Below are positions 40,812 to 49,218 of a stretch of 64,000 bases of DNA, piece after piece. The notes beneath the pieces were generated by a model. It saw only the letters and a list, made by a program, of their open reading frames with translations, was not told where the DNA came from and ran no database searches. Every line of letters begins with the position of its first letter. Positions within the stretch are counted from its first letter, which is position 1. The translations under genes were made by a program, and so were the position numbers. This stretch comes from Paramoeba atlantica (lineage: Eukaryota > Discosea), in the NCBI GenBank assembly GCA_977017575.1, contig CDRNVI010000092.1, positions 1 to 64,000 of the forward strand. Reading direction: 5' to 3'.

Positions 40812-43595
40812 TCATAATCTGCTATACGGATCCGCTGGATTGTCCTTTGAAGTTATATAACGCGCCTGCACTGCTATGCCGTTACGTTGGAGGAATTTTA
40901 ATAACCCGCACAATTCCGCTGTGATCCCATCTGAACGGGACATTCTCCTATTTATGGCAGCCAGGCAGGAAGTATTGTCCACAAACAAATCCACACATGT
41001 GTCCCTATTAAAAAAGTGTCCATACTTTTGAAATGCTAATCTCACCGCTCGTGTTTCCGCTCGATTTACCTCGTAATCAAATCCAACAGGCCATGAAGCT
41101 CCCGTGCAACACACTTGCCCGTAGTCCAAATATAGAACTGCCCCCCAGCCTGTAGAAGACGCATCGGTGCACAGGATATGGCAATGAGGGACGGTATCTG
41201 GATGCCGCACGGGTTCAACGGGGGAACGGTGGATCAAAGCATCCCGCCACTCACAAAGGGTTCTTCGGACCCCAAAAGGAAGTGGAACGAGTTTGTCCCC
41301 TAACGTCGGGTCTCGATTTAAATTATTTATCCGTCGGCGTACTATTTTCAATTGCATGTGGTACTGCGGGATCCCGATTCCCATCACGGCCGAACCAAAA
41401 ATAAGCCTCCCAACCCCTGCCTCCAATCCGGAATAAGTTCCATTCATATAGTCATCCAATTGCAACCTTTTCGTAATTTTTGGTCCAAGAGCGACCTTCC
41501 CCAATCGATGATGATAATTCACCCCATTAAACGTATAATTTTGTAACGGAGGGGTACCAACGTCCTTAAAAAGGGCATTCACCTTCAACGCACGCGCATC
41601 AATAAACTCGGCATATTTCTTTGTTACTTGATCGTCTGCGGCATAACGAATTCCGTCTATATAGACATCAAGACCAGGATGTACAAAAGCGGATTTCCTA
41701 GTGCAGTAATTTGGGTCCCCAGCAATGGTCGATGTGATCGTGTGCATCAGTTCTGGTGCACAGCGATGCCCCATAGGCATTACATTCATTTGATATAGGA
41801 CCCCGTCCTGATTTGTAAAGCGAAACTTTGCTCGGCTCGCTGCAGGAATGTTTACTTGAAAGAAGCCGCATGCCAAATCCCTCTTCACCGCCGACTGCTG
41901 GCGAGCTCGATGGAGGTAAAAGGCTGCATGCTTAACCGGAACATGGGGTTTGTACGTCTCTTTCACACGCACATTATCAGATTGGGTCCAGGCGATAAAT
42001 CGACGACGTTCGGCGCCATTTTCGGCCGGTTCTACTACAGTAAACGGTACTACATATTCCATCGTGGGACTTTTCGCTTCTTGTTCGCGTGATACCTCCG
42101 AAATAAAACTTGCGTCCACCAGCTCTGTAATATCTCTTGTATTCAAAAACGATTTGCTTTTTGGTGCCGGACTCGGACTTTCCGGCAATGCTGTCAATTT
42201 TGACCACGTGTCCTCGAAGCGCTGACGAGTCTGATTATTCATCATCTCCTTAACATCTCCTAACTCTATGTTAGGAATACCTTTCTTCACGTGTAACGGA
42301 AGCTTTAGCTCCTCCCCTTGTGCGACTCTCGAAGTTCTTCTCGATCTCGTAATCGTGTGTCTTACCTTTTCATGTGGCACATCTTCCAAAAACTTGCAAA
42401 ATAGCACTTCGGGATCTAAATAATTCTTAATTTCTTTGTCGCATTTTGTGTCCCCAATGCTAATGCCGTCGTCACGGGATCTGCGTTGTAGCGTAGCAGG
42501 GATTCCAGGGCCTGGTGTTTGGCTAGGTGTTGTACCTCGTCTAGACGGAGAGTCCCTTTTACCACTTCGGCGAACAGTTGTGTTATTGCCCCCCTTTTCG
42601 CCGAGTGCGTTCCGTACCCCTTTCCTAGAATATCTCGAATTCTGCTGTCGACCTGGGATACTGGGGTCCGAGACATGGGTTCCCACTGCCCCAATCGGTT
42701 GATATACTCGTATAGTTGCCTGGTTCCCTGTCCCTCTATCACCGTGTACATGGAAGGGCGGAAAGGATTTAATCGAGACGTTTTCGTGTTCCTGCCCCAC
42801 GAGATAACTATTCGGTGGGGTGTTACCTCGTGAAATTGCGCTTTTGTCAAACTTGCTGTTTCGGTCCACCGACTTGCTGCTTTCCAGGAGAGCAGTAAGG
42901 TATGTTTTTCGCTCCTTGGGAGATGTCGCCAAAGTCGATGGAGTAACTCGGGGGTCAACGGTTTCATTTGCCGCACTGGCTCGGTCGCCCCCTCCGCTAG
43001 GAGCGACTTTATATAGAATTTCAGCGGATTCGTTTCCGTGCCCGCGAGGTTTAACAACGTAGCGAGACTTCGCGCGTATGTAATCTTTCCCTGCGCTCTG
43101 ATGTTCATACTCGCCAGAAACGTTACTGCGTGTATCGCGTTGAGCGTTATTCCCTTCCCCTTGCAAAATGCGTTCAGTCGCTCCCATAGCCTCGCGCGGC
43201 TCTGCCATGTCGCATTGCTCCACATTTCGGACATGGCATCCATAGCAGTCCGTATTTCGTCGGTCATATGTGTGACCCCCATCAATAGTCGCAATAATTC
43301 CATTCTTTCCGGTGTTGTTTGAACGCTTAGCGTTCCCCCGTAAACGTGCCCGGAGCGTAATATTCTCCCTTTCAAGTTTACAACACTGTGGACCTTCCCA
43401 GCTTGGCTGTTTGAATCTTCGGTTTGTAGTTTCCTCCTCTTTGATACTGGCATTATTGTTATACTGCCTCTTTTGAAACTGATTGTACTGGCCGTTTGGG
43501 TGGGACTTTGTCAGAAGTTCTTGCCGCTGTGCGCAGGGCCAGCCACCCTTGAACGAAAATCCGGCTGTTGGAAGCGTTTTGGGCAGTTCCGCCAC
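40812..43595 (-). CDS. YR-B1 reverse transcriptase and RNase H
   Basis: 927-codon frame. About the first 390 codons overlap the recombinase and have no recognised fold. RT follows (MPMGHRCAPELMHT, YIDGIRYAA), then RNase H (CTDASSTGWGAVLYLD, VNRAETRAVRLAF, LFVDNTSC, NPADPYSR). A T run plus TGATGATTCTAT lies about 100 nt beyond the stop. Confidence 0.8.
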   Translation of the reverse strand: MAELPKTLPTAGFSFKGGWPCAQRQELLTKSHPNGQYNQFQKRQYNNNASIKEEETTNRRFKQPSWEGPQCCKLERENITLRARLRGNAKRSNNTGKNGIIATIDGGHTYDRRNTDCYGCHVRNVEQCDMAEPREAMGATERILQGEGNNAQRDTRSNVSGEYEHQSAGKDYIRAKSRYVVKPRGHGNESAEILYKVAPSGGGDRASAANETVDPRVTPSTLATSPKERKTYLTALLESSKSVDRNSKFDKSAISRGNTPPNSYLVGQEHENVSIKSFPPFHVHGDRGTGNQATIRVYQPIGAVGTHVSDPSIPGRQQNSRYSRKGVRNALGEKGGNNTTVRRSGKRDSPSRRGTTPSQTPGPGIPATLQRRSRDDGISIGDTKCDKEIKNYLDPEVLFCKFLEDVPHEKVRHTITRSRRTSRVAQGEELKLPLHVKKGIPNIELGDVKEMMNNQTRQRFEDTWSKLTALPESPSPAPKSKSFLNTRDITELVDASFISEVSREQEAKSPTMEYVVPFTVVEPAENGAERRRFIAWTQSDNVRVKETYKPHVPVKHAAFYLHRARQQSAVKRDLACGFFQVNIPAASRAKFRFTNQDGVLYQMNVMPMGHRCAPELMHTITSTIAGDPNYCTRKSAFVHPGLDVYIDGIRYAADDQVTKKYAEFIDARALKVNALFKDVGTPPLQNYTFNGVNYHHRLGKVALGPKITKRLQLDDYMNGTYSGLEAGVGRLIFGSAVMGIGIPQYHMQLKIVRRRINNLNRDPTLGDKLVPLPFGVRRTLCEWRDALIHRSPVEPVRHPDTVPHCHILCTDASSTGWGAVLYLDYGQVCCTGASWPVGFDYEVNRAETRAVRLAFQKYGHFFNRDTCVDLFVDNTSCLAAINRRMSRSDGITAELCGLLKFLQRNGIAVQARYITSKDNPADPYSRL
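42416..43453 (-). CDS. YR-B1 tyrosine recombinase
   Basis: 345 codons. SRWTETASLTKAQF holds the first arginine box; GTHSAKRGAITQLFAE and ESLLRYNADP hold the second box and tyrosine. The whole gene lies inside the 927-codon RT frame in a different phase. Confidence 0.8.
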   Translation of the reverse strand: MPVSKRRKLQTEDSNSQAGKVHSVVNLKGRILRSGHVYGGTLSVQTTPERMELLRLLMGVTHMTDEIRTAMDAMSEMWSNATWQSRARLWERLNAFCKGKGITLNAIHAVTFLASMNIRAQGKITYARSLATLLNLAGTETNPLKFYIKSLLAEGATEPVRQMKPLTPELLHRLWRHLPRSEKHTLLLSWKAASRWTETASLTKAQFHEVTPHRIVISWGRNTKTSRLNPFRPSMYTVIEGQGTRQLYEYINRLGQWEPMSRTPVSQVDSRIRDILGKGYGTHSAKRGAITQLFAEVVKGTLRLDEVQHLAKHQALESLLRYNADPVTTALALGTQNATKKLRII

Positions 43596-44650
43596 ATGTG
43601 GTCAGGCGAGCGACATCCGAAGCAAAGCCCTCCTCTGCGAAATGTTGTAGGTGGTCGGGTAAACCCCGAATCTTGAGGATACGAACGAGCTGCCGTAGAT
43701 TGCGCCGTGTAGGTCGTGTACGCGCGAGCATAGTGCTTCTGTCGTTCAGCAAGCTGATCGCTTACGTGATGGTAAAATTTATCGTTCGGCCGAACCTCCT
43801 TCTGTAATTTTTCGTGGACCAACTCTACATCAACACGACGTGCACGCCAGTATGCATCCCGAAGCATCTGAACAATGGCTCTTCCCATTTCTATAAAAGC
43901 CCCCTGATTCCATCCGGGCGTCTGACGGGCCAATACGATCCACTTGCAAAAGATCCCCGTAAAATTCCGCTCCTGTTGTTTCACAAAAGAACGATCCTGG
44001 AAGAACTGATTGACCCTTAATCCAAACTCGGGAGCGTCACGCAACTCGCGCATTAAGTCTCGGGTACGAAAGCCACCCTCATCCAATGTTAGAAGCCATG
44101 GTTCGTAAGTGATTGGTTCGTACGGGTCCAGTGCATTGGGATCAAGAATGGGGGGCGTCGTTTCACTAGCAGAAAGGTCTCCTGGCAATCCCTGTTCTCC
44201 ATGGTCAGTAGTAGTCACCGGACGTGGAACTCGAGATGTCATAGTCTGTGTTCGCGGTAATACCGCAGTCGGATCATTAGAAGTACGCAAGTTTTCGGAT
44301 TCCGTAATACGCATTTCGTCCTGAATGTCAACTCGATAATAGTTCAACTCGCTGTAGGGAAAGGGATACTCCTTATTTGGCTCGTCGGACCATACCCCCC
44401 ACAACTCCAATCCTTCCTTTCGTATCTTCCCCTCCAGCATCTGTGTGGGCTCGTTCGGTTCATCCTTCCTGCGAAATACCGCACGAACTCTTACACTTGG
44501 TCTTTCACCTTGAGCAACAAGTAACTTTTCTCTCACAACCGTACATAGTTGATTCAAAGCCTGTGCAGGCAGCGGCTCGGTAGGCGCGAGCTCGTCTGCA
44601 CCGGGTGACACACTCCGTAAATTCCGTAAAGAACGCGTCGATGAAGTCAT
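43511..44650 (-). CDS. YR-B1 gag-like protein
   Basis: 379 codons with one zinc knuckle near the C-terminus (CFGCRSPDHMWRNC). The N-terminal domain (EGKIRKEGLELWGVW...YPFPYSELNYYRV) is shared with YR-D and, distantly, YR-A. It overlaps the start of the long RT frame by about 85 nt. Confidence 0.75.
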   Translation of the reverse strand: MTSSTRSLRNLRSVSPGADELAPTEPLPAQALNQLCTVVREKLLVAQGERPSVRVRAVFRRKDEPNEPTQMLEGKIRKEGLELWGVWSDEPNKEYPFPYSELNYYRVDIQDEMRITESENLRTSNDPTAVLPRTQTMTSRVPRPVTTTDHGEQGLPGDLSASETTPPILDPNALDPYEPITYEPWLLTLDEGGFRTRDLMRELRDAPEFGLRVNQFFQDRSFVKQQERNFTGIFCKWIVLARQTPGWNQGAFIEMGRAIVQMLRDAYWRARRVDVELVHEKLQKEVRPNDKFYHHVSDQLAERQKHYARAYTTYTAQSTAARSYPQDSGFTRPPTTFRRGGLCFGCRSPDHMWRNCPKRFQQPDFRSRVAGPAHSGKNF

Positions 44651-45181
44651 AGCAACTTTCCTTACGCGAATAGGGAGTGAAAAACAAACTACAAGGTAAC
44701 AATTGTAATTTTTCTATACACATATTTATCACATATTAATAGATCATAATAAAATATTATTATGTGCCCCGTAGGGCCACACATACCCTCTATAATATAG
44801 AAAACCTGCAAATCCTCTTCAAACAATTCTTTTCGTAAACTATAAGAATTGTTCATCATCGTATTTGTAATCAATAGAAAGATACTGCCCAATAACATAT
44901 TCGTTTCACCAGCGCATATTTCCTTCTGCACATATTACTAATAACACTTTGAACTCGTGTAATCCAATCCAAAGATAAAATAGTTTTTTCACTGGGACGT
45001 CCCTTCATATAAATCATAACTTCCAACCAATCACTGTCCTATACCTTGCGATCGGGTAGTACCACGCGGGGACCACCCACTCGCCAGTTCCTATATACCC
45101 AAACGCGAGTCGAAAACACCATAAGAGTCGCCTACTACCCTCATGGATTATTCGATTTCACCTGCCAGTAAACTAAAACAT

Positions 45182-45212
<31 letters not shown>

Positions 45213-45335
45213 GATGATTCTATCTATATAAATCTATATAAATATATCTATATAAATAAGTTTTTTTCTTTTTTTTTTTTTGGTGTGATATCTAATTCCC
45301 TGTGTTTACAGTACTGTATATCCGACTATATAAAA

Positions 45336-48119
45336 TCATAATCTGCTATACGGATCCGCTGGATTGTCCTTTGAAGTTATATAACGCGCCTGCACTGCTA
45401 TGCCGTTACGTTGGAGGAATTTTAATAACCCGCACAATTCCGCTGTGATCCCATCTGAACGGGACATTCTCCTATTTATGGCAGCCAGGCAGGAAGTATT
45501 GTCCACAAACAAATCCACACATGTGTCCCTATTAAAAAAGTGTCCATACTTTTGAAATGCTAATCTCACCGCTCGTGTTTCCGCTCGATTTACCTCGTAA
45601 TCAAATCCAACAGGCCATGAAGCTCCCGTGCAACACACTTGCCCGTAGTCCAAATATAGAACTGCCCCCCAGCCTGTAGAAGACGCATCGGTGCACAGGA
45701 TATGGCAATGAGGGACGGTATCTGGATGCCGCACGGGTTCAACGGGGGAACGGTGGATCAAAGCATCCCGCCACTCACAAAGGGTTCTTCGGACCCCAAA
45801 AGGAAGTGGAACGAGTTTGTCCCCTAACGTCGGGTCTCGATTTAAATTATTTATCCGTCGGCGTACTATTTTCAATTGCATGTGGTACTGCGGGATCCCG
45901 ATTCCCATCACGGCCGAACCAAAAATAAGCCTCCCAACCCCTGCCTCCAATCCGGAATAAGTTCCATTCATATAGTCATCCAATTGCAACCTTTTCGTAA
46001 TTTTTGGTCCAAGAGCGACCTTCCCCAATCGATGATGATAATTCACCCCATTAAACGTATAATTTTGTAACGGAGGGGTACCAACGTCCTTAAAAAGGGC
46101 ATTCACCTTCAACGCACGCGCATCAATAAACTCGGCATATTTCTTTGTTACTTGATCGTCTGCGGCATAACGAATTCCGTCTATATAGACATCAAGACCA
46201 GGATGTACAAAAGCGGATTTCCTAGTGCAGTAATTTGGGTCCCCAGCAATGGTCGATGTGATCGTGTGCATCAGTTCTGGTGCACAGCGATGCCCCATAG
46301 GCATTACATTCATTTGATATAGGACCCCGTCCTGATTTGTAAAGCGAAACTTTGCTCGGCTCGCTGCAGGAATGTTTACTTGAAAGAAGCCGCATGCCAA
46401 ATCCCTCTTCACCGCCGACTGCTGGCGAGCTCGATGGAGGTAAAAGGCTGCATGCTTAACCGGAACATGGGGTTTGTACGTCTCTTTCACACGCACATTA
46501 TCAGATTGGGTCCAGGCGATAAATCGACGACGTTCGGCGCCATTTTCGGCCGGTTCTACTACAGTAAACGGTACTACATATTCCATCGTGGGACTTTTCG
46601 CTTCTTGTTCGCGTGATACCTCCGAAATAAAACTTGCGTCCACCAGCTCTGTAATATCTCTTGTATTCAAAAACGATTTGCTTTTTGGTGCCGGACTCGG
46701 ACTTTCCGGCAATGCTGTCAATTTTGACCACGTGTCCTCGAAGCGCTGACGAGTCTGATTATTCATCATCTCCTTAACATCTCCTAACTCTATGTTAGGA
46801 ATACCTTTCTTCACGTGTAACGGAAGCTTTAGCTCCTCCCCTTGTGCGACTCTCGAAGTTCTTCTCGATCTCGTAATCGTGTGTCTTACCTTTTCATGTG
46901 GCACATCTTCCAAAAACTTGCAAAATAGCACTTCGGGATCTAAATAATTCTTAATTTCTTTGTCGCATTTTGTGTCCCCAATGCTAATGCCGTCGTCACG
47001 GGATCTGCGTTGTAGCGTAGCAGGGATTCCAGGGCCTGGTGTTTGGCTAGGTGTTGTACCTCGTCTAGACGGAGAGTCCCTTTTACCACTTCGGCGAACA
47101 GTTGTGTTATTGCCCCCCTTTTCGCCGAGTGCGTTCCGTACCCCTTTCCTAGAATATCTCGAATTCTGCTGTCGACCTGGGATACTGGGGTCCGAGACAT
47201 GGGTTCCCACTGCCCCAATCGGTTGATATACTCGTATAGTTGCCTGGTTCCCTGTCCCTCTATCACCGTGTACATGGAAGGGCGGAAAGGATTTAATCGA
47301 GACGTTTTCGTGTTCCTGCCCCACGAGATAACTATTCGGTGGGGTGTTACCTCGTGAAATTGCGCTTTTGTCAAACTTGCTGTTTCGGTCCACCGACTTG
47401 CTGCTTTCCAGGAGAGCAGTAAGGTATGTTTTTCGCTCCTTGGGAGATTTCGCCAAAGTCGATGGAGTAACTCGGGGGTCAACGGTTTCATTTGCCGCAC
47501 TGGCTCGGTCGCCCCCTCCGCTAGGAGCGACTTTATATAGAATTTCAGCGGATTCGTTTCCGTGCCCGCGAGGTTTAACAACGTAGCGAGACTTCGCGCG
47601 TATGTAATCTTTCCCTGCGCTCTGATGTTCATACTCGCCAGAAACGTTACTGCGTGTATCGCGTTGAGCGTTATTCCCTTCCCCTTGCAAAATGCGTTCA
47701 GTCGCTCCCATAGCCTCGCGCGGCTCTGCCATGTCGCATTGCTCCACATTTCGGACATGGCATCCATAGCAGTCCGTATTTCGTCGGTCATATGTGTGAC
47801 CCCCATCAATAGTCGCAATAATTCCATTCTTTCCGGTGTTGTTTGAACGCTTAGCGTTCCCCCGTAAACGTGCCCGGAGCGTAATATTCTCCCTTTCAAG
47901 TTTACAACACTGTGGACCTTCCCAGCTTGGCTGTTTGAATCTTCGGTTTGTAGTTTCCTCCTCTTTGATACTGGCATTATTGTTATACTGCCTCTTTTGA
48001 AACTGATTGTACTGGCCGTTTGGGTGGGACTTTGTCAGAAGTTCTTGCCGCTGTGCGCAGGGCCAGCCACCCTTGAACGAAAATCCGGCTGTTGGAAGCG
48101 TTTTGGGCAGTTCCGCCAC
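45336..48119 (-). CDS. YR-B2 reverse transcriptase and RNase H
   Basis: 927 codons, essentially the same as the B1 copy, with the same overlap over the recombinase gene. The following T run is longer than in B1. Confidence 0.8.
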   Translation of the reverse strand: MAELPKTLPTAGFSFKGGWPCAQRQELLTKSHPNGQYNQFQKRQYNNNASIKEEETTNRRFKQPSWEGPQCCKLERENITLRARLRGNAKRSNNTGKNGIIATIDGGHTYDRRNTDCYGCHVRNVEQCDMAEPREAMGATERILQGEGNNAQRDTRSNVSGEYEHQSAGKDYIRAKSRYVVKPRGHGNESAEILYKVAPSGGGDRASAANETVDPRVTPSTLAKSPKERKTYLTALLESSKSVDRNSKFDKSAISRGNTPPNSYLVGQEHENVSIKSFPPFHVHGDRGTGNQATIRVYQPIGAVGTHVSDPSIPGRQQNSRYSRKGVRNALGEKGGNNTTVRRSGKRDSPSRRGTTPSQTPGPGIPATLQRRSRDDGISIGDTKCDKEIKNYLDPEVLFCKFLEDVPHEKVRHTITRSRRTSRVAQGEELKLPLHVKKGIPNIELGDVKEMMNNQTRQRFEDTWSKLTALPESPSPAPKSKSFLNTRDITELVDASFISEVSREQEAKSPTMEYVVPFTVVEPAENGAERRRFIAWTQSDNVRVKETYKPHVPVKHAAFYLHRARQQSAVKRDLACGFFQVNIPAASRAKFRFTNQDGVLYQMNVMPMGHRCAPELMHTITSTIAGDPNYCTRKSAFVHPGLDVYIDGIRYAADDQVTKKYAEFIDARALKVNALFKDVGTPPLQNYTFNGVNYHHRLGKVALGPKITKRLQLDDYMNGTYSGLEAGVGRLIFGSAVMGIGIPQYHMQLKIVRRRINNLNRDPTLGDKLVPLPFGVRRTLCEWRDALIHRSPVEPVRHPDTVPHCHILCTDASSTGWGAVLYLDYGQVCCTGASWPVGFDYEVNRAETRAVRLAFQKYGHFFNRDTCVDLFVDNTSCLAAINRRMSRSDGITAELCGLLKFLQRNGIAVQARYITSKDNPADPYSRL
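46940..47977 (-). CDS. YR-B2 tyrosine recombinase
   Basis: 345 codons, essentially the same protein as the B1 copy, with the same GTHSAKRGAITQLFAE and ESLLRYNADP motifs. Confidence 0.8.
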   Translation of the reverse strand: MPVSKRRKLQTEDSNSQAGKVHSVVNLKGRILRSGHVYGGTLSVQTTPERMELLRLLMGVTHMTDEIRTAMDAMSEMWSNATWQSRARLWERLNAFCKGKGITLNAIHAVTFLASMNIRAQGKITYARSLATLLNLAGTETNPLKFYIKSLLAEGATEPVRQMKPLTPELLHRLWRNLPRSEKHTLLLSWKAASRWTETASLTKAQFHEVTPHRIVISWGRNTKTSRLNPFRPSMYTVIEGQGTRQLYEYINRLGQWEPMSRTPVSQVDSRIRDILGKGYGTHSAKRGAITQLFAEVVKGTLRLDEVQHLAKHQALESLLRYNADPVTTALALGTQNATKKLRII

Positions 48120-49174
48120 ATGTGGTCAGGCGAGCGACATCCGAAGCAAAGCCCTCCTCTGCGAAATGTTGTAGGTGGTCGGGTAAACCCCGAATCTTGA
48201 GGATACGAACGAGCTGCCGTAGATTGCGCCGTGTAGGTCGTGTACGCGCGAGCATAGTGCTTCTGTCGTTCAGCAAGCTGATCGCTTACGTGATGGTAAA
48301 ATTTATCGTTCGGCCGAACCTCCTTCTGTAATTTTTCGTGGACCAACTCTACATCAACACGACGTGCACGCCAGTATGCATCCCGAAGCATCTGAACAAT
48401 GGCTCTTCCCATTTCTATAAAAGCCCCCTGATTCCATCCGGGCGTCTGACGGGCCAATACGATCCACTTGCAAAAGATCCCCGTAAAATTCCGCTCCTGT
48501 TGTTTCACAAAAGAACGATCCTGGAAGAACTGATTGACCCTTAATCCAAACTCGGGAGCGTCACGCAACTCGCGCATTAAGTCTCGGGTACGAAAGCCAC
48601 CCTCATCCAATGTTAGAAGCCATGGTTCGTAAGTGATTGGTTCGTACGGGTCCAGTGCATTGGGATCAAGAATGGGGGGCGTCGTTTCACTAGCAGAAAG
48701 GTCTCCTGGCAATCCCTGTTCTCCATGGTCAGTAGTAGTCACCGGACGTGGAACTCGAGATGTCATAGTCTGTGTTCGCGGTAATACCGCAGTCGGATCA
48801 TTAGAAGTACGCAAGTTTTCGGATTCCGTAATACGCATTTCGTCCTGAATGTCAACTCGATAATAGTTCAACTCGCTGTAGGGAAAGGGATACTCCTTAT
48901 TTGGCTCGTCGGACCATACCCCCCACAACTCCAATCCTTCCTTTCGTATCTTCCCCTCCAGCATCTGTGTGGGCTCGTTCGGTTCATCCTTCCTGCGAAA
49001 TACCGCACGAACTCTTACACTTGGTCTTTCACCTTGAGCAACAAGTAACTTTTCTCTCACAACCGTACATAGTTGATTCAAAGCCTGTGCAGGCAGCGGC
49101 TCGGTAGGCGCGAGCTCGTCTGCACCGGGTGACACACTCCGTAAATTCCGTAAAGAACGCGTCGATGAAGTCAT
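48035..49174 (-). CDS. YR-B2 gag-like protein
   Basis: 379 codons, identical in sequence to the B1 gag as far as compared by eye, including the CFGCRSPDHMWRNC knuckle. It sits next to the right edge of the insertion in RLE2-a. Confidence 0.75.
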   Translation of the reverse strand: MTSSTRSLRNLRSVSPGADELAPTEPLPAQALNQLCTVVREKLLVAQGERPSVRVRAVFRRKDEPNEPTQMLEGKIRKEGLELWGVWSDEPNKEYPFPYSELNYYRVDIQDEMRITESENLRTSNDPTAVLPRTQTMTSRVPRPVTTTDHGEQGLPGDLSASETTPPILDPNALDPYEPITYEPWLLTLDEGGFRTRDLMRELRDAPEFGLRVNQFFQDRSFVKQQERNFTGIFCKWIVLARQTPGWNQGAFIEMGRAIVQMLRDAYWRARRVDVELVHEKLQKEVRPNDKFYHHVSDQLAERQKHYARAYTTYTAQSTAARSYPQDSGFTRPPTTFRRGGLCFGCRSPDHMWRNCPKRFQQPDFRSRVAGPAHSGKNF

Positions 49175-49218
49175 AGCAACTTTCCTTACGCGAATATATA
49201 GTTCCTATATAATTAAAG

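Larger units (their letters stand above)
39511..49218 (-). mobile_element. YR-B: tandem of DIRS/VIPER-like elements inserted in RLE2-a
   Basis: A 9.7-kb insertion holding a partial copy (39512-40326), a complete copy B1 (40327-44846) and a second, B2 (44847-49218). The period is 4,520 bp, close to the length of VIPER. Each complete copy has gag, recombinase and RT-RNase H on the minus strand and looks whole. B1 and B2 differ at only a handful of positions and in homopolymer length, so they are very young or a recent duplication. The host LINE has ATAGCA at both edges (39505-39510 and 49219-49224). Confidence 0.85.

Noticed and set aside
42436-43322. Several plus-strand ORFs of 80-104 codons opposite the YR-B genes
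   Set aside because: They are mirror frames of the minus-strand recombinase and RT genes, repeated identically in the second tandem copy.
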